From positions 2,834,554 to 2,898,553 of the forward strand of contig JAVDKL010000001.1 of the NCBI GenBank assembly GCA_030849965.1: DNA of 64,000 nucleotides, read 5' to 3'. The notes under the pieces were generated by a model, which did not search any database, was not told where the DNA came from, and saw only the letters and a list, made by a program, of their open reading frames with translations. The stretch is from Schauerella fraxinea. Its GTDB lineage: Bacteria > Pseudomonadota > Gammaproteobacteria > Burkholderiales > Burkholderiaceae_B. Of the stretch, positions 7,955 through 16,814 are shown piece after piece; within the stretch, counting starts at the first letter, position 1; every line of letters begins with the position of its first letter. The position numbers and the translations under genes are program-made.

Positions 7955-10165
7955 ATGAACCCATCTTCCACACTCCCTAAGGCGCTGTGCGCGCTTGGCC
8001 TGTGCATCACCGCACCTGCGGTCGCGCAACCTACTGCGGCCGCCGACGCTCCGGTGCCGCAACTCGCCCCCGTCACTGTCCGCGGCAACGCAGAACCCAA
8101 CGGACCCATCGATCTCGATGCCTTGGACAGCACGGGCAGTCGCCTGGGTCTGACGATCCGTGAAACCCCTGCCTCGGTGACGGTAATCACGCGTGAGCAG
8201 ATCGAGGCCCGCGGCGCACTCACCACACAAGAGATCGCACGCGGCATTCCGGGCGTGGACAATGCTTCCCCACCCGGCTCAGCGGGGTCGGTCAGCTACC
8301 GCGGTTTCAGCGGCACGCAGATCAGCCAGTTGTTCAACGGCATTTCGGTTCAGTACGACGCGGTTGCGGCACGCCCGGTCGATAGCTGGATCTACGATCG
8401 CGTCGAGGCGATCGGGGGGCCGTCCACCTTCCTGTTCGGTGCAGGTGCCGTGGGCGGCGCCATCAACTATGTGACCAAGACGGCGCAACGCGACACGTTC
8501 ACCGAAGGGCAGGTGCGGCTGGGCTCGTTCAACACACGTCAGTTTTCCGTTGGCCTGAACCGCCAGCTCACCGGCGAGCCGGGCGGGCGTGGCAACTACT
8601 TCCGCATCGACGCCAACTCAACGCGCAGTGATGGCTACGTAGACGGCAATCGCTCGCGCGCCGAGCAGGTCGCGGCCTCGCTGCTGTCCGACCTGGGCAC
8701 CAATCTCACGCATACCTTGGCGTTTGAATACCAACGCGAGAAGGTGCATCGCCCCTATTGGGGCACGCCGTTGAAGGTCAATGCCAGCGGTGCGGTTGAA
8801 GGCGAAGGCGAGATCCTTTCCGGCACGCGCTTCAAGAACTACAACGTCGACGACGGCTTGTATGCGCAATCGGTAATCTGGGCGCGCTCGCTGACCGAAT
8901 GGCAGCCCAACGACAAGCTGAGTGTGAAGAACACCGTCTACTACTACGAGGCGCAGCGCGACTTCCAGAATCTTGAGGTGTACCGCTTCAATGCCACCAA
9001 CACCGGTGTGCTGCGATCCAGCCCGCTTCTGCAGCGACACAAGCAACAGTTGATCGGCAACCGCGTGGAAGGGCTGTATCGCGGGATGGTGGGCAGCATG
9101 AAAAGCGACTGGTCCGTGGGCGCCGATGTGAGCGTCAACAAACAAACGCGTTATCCCGCCAGCTTGTCGACCACACTCGATACGGTCAATCCCTACGACT
9201 TCACCAATCGCGGGTTCTACAGTATTCCGGGCATGCAACCCGGCTTTGTGCCCGATCGGGAAAACAAGGTCACCACCTTTGCGCTGACCGCCGAGAATCG
9301 CACCGAAGTGCTGCCCGGCGTCTCGATCGTGTCGGCCCTGCGTAAGGACTTTATCGACCTCGATCTGACCAACCGTCGCGCCGTTACCGCGGCTTCACCG
9401 GCCAGCGCATCGCGTGAGTATTCGCCACTCACGGGCCGCCTGGGCGTGAACTGGCTGGTCAATCCCGGTGCGACCCTTTACGCGCAATATGCGACGGCCG
9501 CCGATCCCCCGTCCGGCATCCTCTCAACCGCCTCGTTTGCGGATGTGTTGAACAACGACAAGCTGACGACCGGCAGGCAAGCCGAAGTGGGCGCCAAGTT
9601 CGACTTCTGGGATAACCGCGGCACCGCAACCATCGCGGTGTATGAGATTAAGCGCAAGAACCTATCGACACCTGATCCGCTCAACCCGACCGTCAGCTTG
9701 CCTGTGGGCGAGCAGTCTGCGCGCGGGATCGAATTGGCCGGCGGCTTTCAGGTCACGCGGCAAGTGTCGATCCAGGGCAACGTCGCCTTTATCGATCCGC
9801 AATACGACGAGTTTTCGCAAAATGTCGGCGGCGTCGCCGTGTCGCGTAACGGCAAGGTGCCTACCGGCACGCCGCGCCAGGTCGCGAATCTCTGGGCCGA
9901 CTACGCCTTCCTGCCCGATTGGCGTGCGGGCCTGGGCGCGCGTTATGTGGGCAAGACCTACGCCAACGCGGCCAACACGGTGTGGGCGCCGTCGTATGTG
10001 ACGCTGGATGCGGCGCTCTCGCATCGGATCGATCGCAACTTCACGGTCACAGCACGCGTGCGCAATCTGACGGATAAGGTTTATGCCTCGAGCGTGACAG
10101 GCACGCCGATGTACTACCTGGGCGCACCGCGATCGATAGAGCTTTCGTTGCAGGCGAGATTCTGA
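7955..10165 (+). CDS. TonB-dependent siderophore receptor
   Basis: 736-residue outer-membrane receptor. A signal peptide (LCALGLCITAPAVAQ) is followed by a TonB-box-like APVTVRG, a plug domain (RETPASVTVITREQIEARG, SYRGFSGTQISQLFNGISVQ, GPSTFLFGAGAVGGAIN) and a 22-strand-type barrel ending SIELSLQARF with terminal phenylalanine. It falls in the FhuE/FoxA/PupB class of ferric-siderophore receptors; the ligand cannot be told from sequence. The stop overlaps the next start (TGATG), indicating translational coupling with the PepSY protein, a pairing typical of siderophore uptake with reductive iron release. I saw no convincing Fur box in the 178 bases upstream. Confidence 0.93.
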   Translation: MNPSSTLPKALCALGLCITAPAVAQPTAAADAPVPQLAPVTVRGNAEPNGPIDLDALDSTGSRLGLTIRETPASVTVITREQIEARGALTTQEIARGIPGVDNASPPGSAGSVSYRGFSGTQISQLFNGISVQYDAVAARPVDSWIYDRVEAIGGPSTFLFGAGAVGGAINYVTKTAQRDTFTEGQVRLGSFNTRQFSVGLNRQLTGEPGGRGNYFRIDANSTRSDGYVDGNRSRAEQVAASLLSDLGTNLTHTLAFEYQREKVHRPYWGTPLKVNASGAVEGEGEILSGTRFKNYNVDDGLYAQSVIWARSLTEWQPNDKLSVKNTVYYYEAQRDFQNLEVYRFNATNTGVLRSSPLLQRHKQQLIGNRVEGLYRGMVGSMKSDWSVGADVSVNKQTRYPASLSTTLDTVNPYDFTNRGFYSIPGMQPGFVPDRENKVTTFALTAENRTEVLPGVSIVSALRKDFIDLDLTNRRAVTAASPASASREYSPLTGRLGVNWLVNPGATLYAQYATAADPPSGILSTASFADVLNNDKLTTGRQAEVGAKFDFWDNRGTATIAVYEIKRKNLSTPDPLNPTVSLPVGEQSARGIELAGGFQVTRQVSIQGNVAFIDPQYDEFSQNVGGVAVSRNGKVPTGTPRQVANLWADYAFLPDWRAGLGARYVGKTYANAANTVWAPSYVTLDAALSHRIDRNFTVTARVRNLTDKVYASSVTGTPMYYLGAPRSIELSLQARF

Positions 10166-11694
10166 TGAGCATCCGGGCGAAGCGCTGGCTGTATCTCACG
10201 CATCGTTGGGCGGGTATCGGGCTATGCGCGTTTTTTGCGATGTGGTTCTTCTCGGGCGTGGTGATGATGTACGTGGGCTATCCGAAGCTCACGCCCCAGG
10301 AACGGCTGGGCGCCCTGCCCGCGTTGAAAACGGCGCACGTCTCCATCGATCCGCAGCAAGCCCTGCGCGCAGCAGGGCTTGCCGATCCACAAGAGATCAG
10401 CCTCGCGGCGTCTCGCGCCGGCGTGCCCGTTTATCGGGTCAAGCCAGCCCGCGGTCCTGGCGTGACGATCGATGCGATGACGGGACAACGGGCGGCCCCC
10501 GCAGATGCCGAGGTGGCGCTCGCTACCGCGCAGGCTTTCTTTGCCGGTCGCTACACCGGCGTTTACGACGGCACCGTTACTGAGGATGTGTTCACGCATT
10601 CGGGCGCGTTGGACAGCCATCGCCCCCTGCATCGCATCCACATGCACGATCCTGCTCAAACGCGGCTCTATGTGTCGTCACTCACCGGCGAAGTGGTGCT
10701 GGATGCCACACGCACCGAACGGGGCTGGAACTACGTCGGCGCGTGGATACATTGGCTGTATCCGTTTCGCGGCAATGTGTTCGATGGCTATTGGCACCAG
10801 ATCGTGGTGTGGCTCTCGGTGGCGGGCGTGGTGCTCACGATCAGCGGCAGCATCGTGGGCATCTTGCGCTGGCGATTCGCGCGCCCCTATGCCAACGGCA
10901 GCCGGTCGCCCTATCGCGAGCCGTTCATGCGCTGGCACCACATCGTGGGGCTGGCCTTTGCAGCCATCACGCTGACGTGGATGTTCAGCGGGCTGATGTC
11001 GATGAATCCGTGGAAGGTGTTCAGTAGCGATGCGCCGCCTCTGGACGTGTCGGCGTACCGTGAGATGCAGCTCGATCAAGCGGCATCCTTGACCACGCTC
11101 GCCACGCTGGACCGGACGCGCGGTGCGCAAGCTGCGCCGCTCAAGGAACTGACCTGGAGAGTGGCCGCGGGCCGGCCGATCGTGCTGGCGCAAGCCGAGG
11201 GCACACGCCCCACCGTGTTCGACGGCGTGAGCGGCAAGCCCACCGCGATCGACGTGGACGCCCTTCGCGCGGCAGCGGCACGTCTGCGATCGAACGCGCC
11301 CATCCAGACGATCGACGTCCTGCAGAACTACGACACCTACTACTACGCGCGGGAAGAGCACGCCATGCTCGGCCATGTGGAAAAGCCGTTGCCGATCTGG
11401 CGTGTGGCATTCGACGACGCGCAGGCGACCTGGGTCTACCTCGACCCGCACACCGGCCGGATCGTGCAGCACACCGACGCCCCGAAACGAGTGGGCCGCT
11501 GGCTTTTCGCGATGCTGCACAGCTGGGACTGGCTGCCGTTGATCACGCGACGGCCGTTATGGGACATCGTGATGATCGTGCTGAGCCTGGGCGGCCTGGC
11601 ATTGAGTGCGACGGGAATCGTGATCGGCGTGCGACGCATCAAGCGCAAAGCGGGCGGTGGCGAACGCGCCTCAACGCCTGCGCGCAAGCGCTAG
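10165..11694 (+). CDS. PepSY-associated TM protein, putative ferric-siderophore reductase
   Basis: 509-residue inner-membrane protein of the PepSY-TM family (PiuB/FoxB/FsrB-like). Transmembrane helices are seen near residues 14-38 (HRWAGIGLCAFFAMWFFSGVVMMY), about 210-235 (QIVVWLSVAGVVLTISGSIVGIL), about 255-275 (HHIVGLAFAAITLTWMFSGLMSM) and at the C-terminus (IVMIVLSLGGLALSATGIVIG). Histidines at helix edges (HRPLHRIH, WIHWLYPF, GYWHQIV, WHHIVG) are the kind thought to hold heme or iron in this family. Coupling to the TonB receptor gene suggests reduction of imported ferric siderophores. The exact reaction has been tested in only a few relatives, so function is inferred. Confidence 0.88.
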   Translation: MSIRAKRWLYLTHRWAGIGLCAFFAMWFFSGVVMMYVGYPKLTPQERLGALPALKTAHVSIDPQQALRAAGLADPQEISLAASRAGVPVYRVKPARGPGVTIDAMTGQRAAPADAEVALATAQAFFAGRYTGVYDGTVTEDVFTHSGALDSHRPLHRIHMHDPAQTRLYVSSLTGEVVLDATRTERGWNYVGAWIHWLYPFRGNVFDGYWHQIVVWLSVAGVVLTISGSIVGILRWRFARPYANGSRSPYREPFMRWHHIVGLAFAAITLTWMFSGLMSMNPWKVFSSDAPPLDVSAYREMQLDQAASLTTLATLDRTRGAQAAPLKELTWRVAAGRPIVLAQAEGTRPTVFDGVSGKPTAIDVDALRAAAARLRSNAPIQTIDVLQNYDTYYYAREEHAMLGHVEKPLPIWRVAFDDAQATWVYLDPHTGRIVQHTDAPKRVGRWLFAMLHSWDWLPLITRRPLWDIVMIVLSLGGLALSATGIVIGVRRIKRKAGGGERASTPARKR

Positions 11695-11776
11695 CTCGGC
11701 GGCGCAACGCGTTCCATGGATGCACTGCCGATAGTCGCGACGGCTCAAATCGATCTAAAATGCTCGAATCCTCCAC

Positions 11777-11798
11777 ATACCATCCACTTGGATGGTAT
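11777..11798. promoter_or_regulatory. Perfect 10-bp inverted repeat, probable RHH operator
   Basis: ATACCATCCA, a 2-base spacer CT, then TGGATGGTAT. The repeat ends 8 bases before the ATG of the ribbon-helix-helix gene, so a bound dimer of dimers would block transcription or ribosome access. Autoregulation by the adjacent RHH protein is the simplest reading. Confidence 0.8.
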
Positions 11799-11806
11799 TA
11801 TTGTTT

Positions 11807-12229
11807 ATGCCTCCTCGTAGCCACACTCTCGCCACGGCCCCCAAACCGGCCGATGAAAAAATCACCGTCAACGTCGGTTGCGTCGACCTGGGTCAGATCG
11901 ACCTGCTCGTGCAGGAAGGCTTTTACGCCAACCGCACCGATCTCATCCGCACGGCGATCCGCAATCAGCTATCGGTGCATAACGATGCCGTGCGTCAGGC
12001 GGTTGCGCGCAAAACGCTCGTGCTCGGCATCCAGCACTACACCGCAGCCGATCTCGAAGCCGTACAGGCCGCGGGCGAAATGCTCCAGATCCGCGTCTTG
12101 GGTCTGGCGTCGATTGCCAACGACGTCACCCCGGCCCTTGCTCTGGCCACCATCGAGTCCTTGACCGTACTGGGCGCGCTGCACGCGAGCCCTGCAGTCA
12201 AGACCGCCCTCAAGCAGCGTATCCGCTGA
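11807..12229 (+). CDS. CopG/ribbon-helix-helix transcriptional regulator
   Basis: 140-residue protein with an N-terminal RHH fold: the strand KITVNVGCVDLGQIDLLVQEG, then helix YANRTDLIRTAIRNQL. A C-terminal helical domain of about 80 residues is not recognised in detail (LVLGIQHYTAADLEAVQAAGE and onward). The ATG at 11807 directly follows the perfect inverted repeat; an alternative start at 11792 would lie inside it. Twenty-eight bases separate it from the PHB-depolymerase-type esterase, so the pair likely forms an operon whose regulator controls itself and the esterase. RHH regulators of this type recur beside PHB depolymerases in Burkholderiales as far as I know; the effector is unknown. 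Confidence 0.82.
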   Translation: MPPRSHTLATAPKPADEKITVNVGCVDLGQIDLLVQEGFYANRTDLIRTAIRNQLSVHNDAVRQAVARKTLVLGIQHYTAADLEAVQAAGEMLQIRVLGLASIANDVTPALALATIESLTVLGALHASPAVKTALKQRIR

Positions 12230-12257
12230 CTTGACCTACCGACCATCGAGACCCCTC

Positions 12258-13472
12258 ATGCCCAGCGACTTTCAGTACCTGATGGACGAGGCCACCCGCC
12301 ATACCCGGGCCGGCGATCTACACGCCGCCACCGCCGCGATCCAGCGTGCGATGATGCCCGCCCCGATCGCCCCGCCGAAGGCACGTGCCACCGCGGCGCG
12401 CGCGGCCGAGCCACGTGCTGCCGATGCACACACGACCGATGCGCGTGGGGCCGCGTCCAAGCGCCCGCAGATGGTTGCAGCGGCCGACATCATCGACGTC
12501 GACGCGCGCGATGTCGATGAACCCAAGCGCCCCATCCACACGGCACAGGCGACGAACGCTGCGCCGGCGGCGCCGGGCGTGCGTGACATGCCTGCGCCGC
12601 AGACCAGATCGCCCGAATCGGCCACGTTCGAGACGCAGCGCTACAACGGCGCCGCGGGCCAGATGGATTACAAGCTTTTCATCCCTGCCCGCACCACGCA
12701 GGCGCCGATGCCGCTCGTGGTCATGCTGCACGGCTGCACGCAAAACCCTGACGACTTCGCCGCGGGCACGACGATGAATCGCCTGGCCCAGGAACAAGGT
12801 TTTGCGGTGCTCTACCCAGCCCAATCGCAGCAAGCCAATCCGCAGCGCTGCTGGAACTGGTTCAAGCACAACCATCAAGCGCGCGATCGCGGCGAACCCG
12901 CGATGATTGCCGGTGCCACGCGCGATGCGATGGCCAAGTTGTCGATCGATCCCAAACGCGTGTTTGTGGCGGGCCTGTCGGCCGGTGGCGCGATGGCGGC
13001 CATCATGGGCCGTGCTTATCCGGATCTGTATGCCGCCGTCGGCGTGCATTCGGGTTTGGCGGCGGGCGCCGCCACCGATCTGCCCTCGGCGCTGATGGCC
13101 ATGAATGGCGTGGGCGGCGCGAGTCAAGCCGCGCAAACTTGCGCGGTGCGCACCATCGTTTTTCACGGCGATGCCGACTCAACCGTGCACCCCATCAATG
13201 GCGACCGTGCGTTTGCGGCGTGCTCCGATCCCAATGCGGCCAATCACGTCGAAGAGATCGGGGCTGCGCAAGCCGGCGGCCGCGGCGCCACCCGCACCGT
13301 GCGCCGCGCCAGCGATGGCACCGTGATGGCGGAATACTGGGTGGTGCATGGCGCGCGCCATGCATGGTCGGGCGGCGATACGGCGGGGTCTTACACCGAT
13401 GCCGCCGGCCCCGACGCCAGCCGCGAAATGCTGCGATTTTTCATGAACGCGAGCTCAGGCGCGTCGCGTTAG
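12258..13472 (+). CDS. PHB depolymerase-family esterase (LpqC type)
   Basis: 404-residue alpha/beta hydrolase of the extracellular poly(3-hydroxybutyrate) depolymerase esterase family. After an Ala/Pro-rich N-terminal region of about 130 residues comes the catalytic domain: oxyanion region VVMLHGCTQNPDDFA, the GLSAGG lipase box with Ser241, FHGDADSTVHP with Asp305, and the histidine in GARHAWSGG. CWNWF is a family signature. No signal peptide is evident at the ATG chosen (12258); a TTG nine codons earlier is possible. It is the second gene after the RHH regulator. Activity on short-chain polyhydroxyalkanoates or related esters is expected, though many members act on other esters. Its 3' end lies in a 45-bp duplication. 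Confidence 0.88.
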   Translation: MPSDFQYLMDEATRHTRAGDLHAATAAIQRAMMPAPIAPPKARATAARAAEPRAADAHTTDARGAASKRPQMVAAADIIDVDARDVDEPKRPIHTAQATNAAPAAPGVRDMPAPQTRSPESATFETQRYNGAAGQMDYKLFIPARTTQAPMPLVVMLHGCTQNPDDFAAGTTMNRLAQEQGFAVLYPAQSQQANPQRCWNWFKHNHQARDRGEPAMIAGATRDAMAKLSIDPKRVFVAGLSAGGAMAAIMGRAYPDLYAAVGVHSGLAAGAATDLPSALMAMNGVGGASQAAQTCAVRTIVFHGDADSTVHPINGDRAFAACSDPNAANHVEEIGAAQAGGRGATRTVRRASDGTVMAEYWVVHGARHAWSGGDTAGSYTDAAGPDASREMLRFFMNASSGASR

Positions 13473-13534
13473 CCCAAGCAGGGAACGCTGAACGCGAGCT
13501 CAGGCGCGTCGCGTTAGCCCAAGCAGGGAACGCT
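13445..13534. repeat. 45-bp perfect tandem duplication spanning a stop codon
   Basis: Two identical head-to-tail copies of a 45-base unit beginning GAACGCGAGCTCAGGCGCG occupy 13445-13489 and 13490-13534. The TAG stop of the esterase gene (13470-13472) lies within the first copy, so the last residues (NASSGASR) and stop are repeated. A third copy begins after 13534 but diverges after seven bases. Confidence 0.97.
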
Positions 13535-13570
13535 GAACGCGCGCAACCAGCGTCAGGATCAATGCCAAGA

Positions 13571-14134
13571 TCAGCGCTTGGGCACCGTCCAGAAATACAC
13601 CGTCGATCCCTCGACCGTGAGCGTCTGGTCGGGCGCCCAATCGCCCATGTCGAACGCATGCGACACAATGCGCGTGCCGGGCTTCAGCGCCAGCAGCTTG
13701 GGCCGCAATTTCAAGTTCAGCGACGGCAGCAGGTACAGGCTGATTACCGTGGCTTTCGACAGATCCTGCTCGAACAGATCGGCTTGAACGAACTTCACTT
13801 TGTCCGTTACGCCCTGCTCTTTTGCATTCGCGTTGGCTTCTTCGATACGCTTCGGATCGAGATCGAAGCCCGTGCCGACCGTACCGAACTGCTTGGCTGC
13901 CGTCACAGGAATGCGGCCATCGCCGGAACCCAGGTCATACAGCACATCGTCCTTACCCACCTTCGCCACTTTGAGCATGGCGTCAACGACCGGTCGCGGC
14001 GTGGGCACGTAAATCACATCGGGCGTGCGCGATGTCGAAGTCGGCGCCTGCACCGATTGCGCATAGGTGGGAGTTTGAGCGCCTACGGCAGTCGCCAAAA
14101 CGACCGCCGTCAGCCAAACATGGCGTTTCTTCAT
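13571..14134 (-). CDS. Exported class I SAM-dependent methyltransferase-like protein
   Basis: 187 residues with an N-terminal signal peptide (MKKRHVWLTAVVLATAVGA, cleavage near TYA). A compact Rossmann methyltransferase follows: motif I VLYDLGSGDG at residues 64-73, acidic post-I loop GTGFDLDPKRI, KVKFVQADLFEQDL (motif II region), and LLPSLNLKLRPKLLALKPGTRIVSH (motifs III/IV). The start ATG at 14134 gives a classic lysine-rich signal n-region. A signal peptide on a SAM-dependent enzyme is puzzling because SAM is cytoplasmic; similar secreted methyltransferase-like proteins are known in proteobacteria without clear function. It converges on the PHB esterase and shares no obvious operon. Confidence 0.85.
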   Translation of the reverse strand: MKKRHVWLTAVVLATAVGAQTPTYAQSVQAPTSTSRTPDVIYVPTPRPVVDAMLKVAKVGKDDVLYDLGSGDGRIPVTAAKQFGTVGTGFDLDPKRIEEANANAKEQGVTDKVKFVQADLFEQDLSKATVISLYLLPSLNLKLRPKLLALKPGTRIVSHAFDMGDWAPDQTLTVEGSTVYFWTVPKR

Positions 14135-14289
14135 CGTACATGCTCCGAGTAGTATCGAAAAAGGATCAGCACGATCTCGACGTCGGCCATGACATGCTGA
14201 CATCGTGCTGAATGAATCAGCCGACCAATGTACCTGCGGTCCTACCCGGCGACTAGTGCAAAAATTCAGCACACGCTTATCGATAATCC

Positions 14290-15753
14290 TCAATAATCCG
14301 CAGGCGCCGATAGTGCCCGGCGTAAGCGACGTGCCACGCGTGTGGCGTCGGCTTCGTCCACGATATTGGCGAAGCCCAGCAACAGGCCCTTCTTCGGCGG
14401 CGCGGCCATGTACCAAGGCGATAGCGGATTGGCAGCCAGACCCGCTGCACGTACGTGCTCAGCCAGCGCGGCATCGTCTGCCGCATCGGGCATATTGGCG
14501 AGCACGTGCAGCCCGCCGGGCAGCAGATCGATGCGCAGGCTATCGGCCAACAACGCGTTGAATACCCGTTGCGTAATCGCTCGCCGCTGGGCATACAACA
14601 CGCGCATTTTCTTGAGATGCCGCGAGAAATGGCCTTCGGCCATGAAGTCCGCAACGCCGGCCTGAAAGAGAAAGGGACATCCTGCATTCAGGTTGTACGC
14701 CACCGCCTCGAAGCGGTCGACCTCGCTCAGCGGCGCCACCACATAGGCGAGTCGCAAACCAGGAAACATCACCTTGCTGAACGTGCCGCTGTAGATGACG
14801 CGATCGCGCCGATCCAGGCTCTTGAGCGCCGGCAATGGTCGCCCCTGGTAGCGAAATTCGCTGTCGTAATCGTCTTCGATGATCCAACTGCCCGCGCTGC
14901 TCGCCCAGTCGAGCAGCGCCATGCGGCGTTCCAGCGACAAGGTCACACCCAATGGACTTTGATGCGAAGGCGTCACCATCGCGAACGTCGCATTCGGCGC
15001 CAGACGCTTACCTTCGTCCACCCGCAAACCATGCCGATCCACTGGCACAGGCACCACCTTGAGTCCCGTATTCAACAGAAAGGGCCGGGCGAGAATGTAG
15101 CCGGGGTCTTCAAACCAGAACCCATCGCCCGCCTTGGACAGGCTGCTTAATGTCAGTTCCAGCGTGGCGCGCAGCCCGGTCGTGATGAACACCTGTTCAG
15201 GCACGCAACTCACGCCGCGCGATACGCCGAGATAGGCTGCGATGCGCTGACGCAACTGATCGAAGCCCGCAGGATGCGGATAGGCCAGCCGCGACATATC
15301 GCCGCTGCGCAGACGTTGCCCTACCAGGCGATTCCAGACCTTGCGCGGAAACGCATCCAGTGCTGGCAACCCCATCTGCAGCGGCTTCGGCATATTGCCG
15401 TCATGGTCAATGTGCGACGGATGCGTGTCCGGATTCGCCGCAGGTACCGGCCGAACGGTTCCTGCGCCAGGCGCAGGCAGCGTGGGCGAGATCACCGTGC
15501 CCGCCGCGCCTCTCACCTGCACGTATCCCTCGTCAGCCAGGATCCGGTACGCCATATCGACGGTGCCGCGGGCAACGGCAAGTTCCGCAGCCAGCGCCCG
15601 CGTGCTCGGCACGCGATCGCCCGGTTTGAGATGACCCTGTTCGATCGCCGTCTTGAACCGGCGGCAGATCTGCAGATACATCGGCAGCGACGTCGAGCGA
15701 TCGAGATCCACCTCGAAGGGGCGAAGCAAATCTTGGACTAGTCGTTTTGACAT
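14290..15753 (-). CDS. MocR-family regulator (GntR HTH plus aminotransferase fold)
   Basis: 487 residues. The N-terminal winged helix is of GntR type (LPMYLQICRRFKTAIEQG, GDRVPSTRALAAELAVARGTV). A fold-type I aminotransferase-like domain follows, with the PLP lysine in YSGTFSKVMFPGLRLAY and other PLP-site segments such as EDDYDSEFRY. MocR proteins use PLP or its adducts as effector and usually regulate a divergent gene. Here it is divergent from an AhpD-like/GNAT/azoreductase operon with about 110 bases between starts, so that operon is the probable target. It is not adjacent to pdxST, so PdxR is unlikely. Confidence 0.92.
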   Translation of the reverse strand: MSKRLVQDLLRPFEVDLDRSTSLPMYLQICRRFKTAIEQGHLKPGDRVPSTRALAAELAVARGTVDMAYRILADEGYVQVRGAAGTVISPTLPAPGAGTVRPVPAANPDTHPSHIDHDGNMPKPLQMGLPALDAFPRKVWNRLVGQRLRSGDMSRLAYPHPAGFDQLRQRIAAYLGVSRGVSCVPEQVFITTGLRATLELTLSSLSKAGDGFWFEDPGYILARPFLLNTGLKVVPVPVDRHGLRVDEGKRLAPNATFAMVTPSHQSPLGVTLSLERRMALLDWASSAGSWIIEDDYDSEFRYQGRPLPALKSLDRRDRVIYSGTFSKVMFPGLRLAYVVAPLSEVDRFEAVAYNLNAGCPFLFQAGVADFMAEGHFSRHLKKMRVLYAQRRAITQRVFNALLADSLRIDLLPGGLHVLANMPDAADDAALAEHVRAAGLAANPLSPWYMAAPPKKGLLLGFANIVDEADATRVARRLRRALSAPADY

Positions 15754-15864
15754 TTCTTGGATCTTCTAACGAAGCCATGATATTCGCATACTACTCACCA
15801 GGGAACGCGGCCGCCCGCCCTCGTCTTCTCCCACACGCCGTCTACTTTCATTTTGGAGCTTGCC

Positions 15865-16302
15865 ATGCAACAACGACTCGATTTCTACACCGCCAACAAA
15901 GACGCGATCCGCGCCATGCGCGGCGTTGAGGCGCAGATCGACAAGGGAACCCTCGACATCCTGCTCAAGGAAATGGTGCGGCTGCGCGCCTCGCAGATCA
16001 ACGGCTGCGCCTTCTGCCTGGATATGCATGTGGCCGACGCCCGCCGCGCGGGTGAAAACGAGCGCCGCCTGGCCACGGTCTCCGCTTGGCGTGAAACGCC
16101 GTTCTTCAGCGATCGCGAACGTGCTGCGTTAGCCTGGACGGAAGCGTTGACGCTGATCTCGCAAGACCACGTTCCCGATGCCGTATGGGAAGACGTGCGA
16201 CCGCACTTTACCGATGCGGAACTGGTCGAACTGACCTTGCTGGTGACGTCGATCAATAGCTGGAACCGCTTTGCAATCGCGTTTCGCAAAATGCCCGAAT
16301 GA
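15865..16302 (+). CDS. AhpD-like carboxymuconolactone decarboxylase-family protein
   Basis: 145 residues of the CMD/AhpD fold. The active-site signature is present: Cys48-x2-Cys51 in GCAFCLDMH with His55, as in AhpD-type alkylhydroperoxidases. The C-terminal VTSINSWNRFAIAFR is also typical. The start at 15865 follows TTTTGGAGCTTGCC; an ATG four codons upstream is less well spaced. It is the first gene of a tightly packed operon (ATGA overlaps) with a GNAT enzyme and a flavin azoreductase, and divergent from the MocR regulator, suggesting a redox or electrophile response. Peroxidase activity is inferred from the CxxC motif. Confidence 0.92.
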   Translation: MQQRLDFYTANKDAIRAMRGVEAQIDKGTLDILLKEMVRLRASQINGCAFCLDMHVADARRAGENERRLATVSAWRETPFFSDRERAALAWTEALTLISQDHVPDAVWEDVRPHFTDAELVELTLLVTSINSWNRFAIAFRKMPE

Positions 16303-16814
16303 GCGCCGCCATGGATATGACGCATATCGAGCATGACGATCAAGGGTTGCATGCGGCGTTTCCGATCATGAAAGAACTGCGGCCGCACCTGGAAGATCCT
16401 GCCGGCTTTGTCCTTCAGATTCGCCATCAACGCGAGCAAGGATATCGCTTGCTGGCGGCAAGGCGCGATCAAACGATCGTGGGTCTCGCGGGCTATCGCG
16501 TGCAAGATAATCTGCTGTATGGCCGCTTTGTATATGTGGACGACCTGGTGGTATCGCACACGGTGCAGCGATCGCACATTGGTGGCCGTCTCTTGGCCGC
16601 GGTGCGCGAGCAAGCCACCCATCTGCAGTGCGCGCATCTGGTGCTGGATACCGGGCTGCACATGGCCCTGGCGCAACGCTTCTACTTCCGGCAGGGGCTG
16701 CTCGCGCGAGCCATGCATTTCGTCGAACCGCTCAGCCGGCAGCACGGCGCATCACCGCTTGCCGCCATCGAACTTCCTCCCGCCCACCCTCACTCGCGAG
16801 TATCCACGGCATGA
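16299..16814 (+). CDS. GNAT-family N-acetyltransferase
   Basis: 171 residues with the GNAT core: RLLAARRDQTIVGLAGYRV (strands 2-3), YVDDLVVSHTVQRSHIGGRLLAAVREQA (motif A with the acetyl-CoA pyrophosphate loop, here QRSHIGG) and ALAQRFYFRQGLLARAMHF (motif B). The substrate is unknown. The start overlaps the previous stop by four bases (ATGA) and the stop overlaps the next gene in the same way, so all three genes are translationally coupled. AhpD-like, GNAT and azoreductase genes recur together in Burkholderiales and may form a detoxification unit; that is inference. Confidence 0.9.
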   Translation: MSAAMDMTHIEHDDQGLHAAFPIMKELRPHLEDPAGFVLQIRHQREQGYRLLAARRDQTIVGLAGYRVQDNLLYGRFVYVDDLVVSHTVQRSHIGGRLLAAVREQATHLQCAHLVLDTGLHMALAQRFYFRQGLLARAMHFVEPLSRQHGASPLAAIELPPAHPHSRVSTA

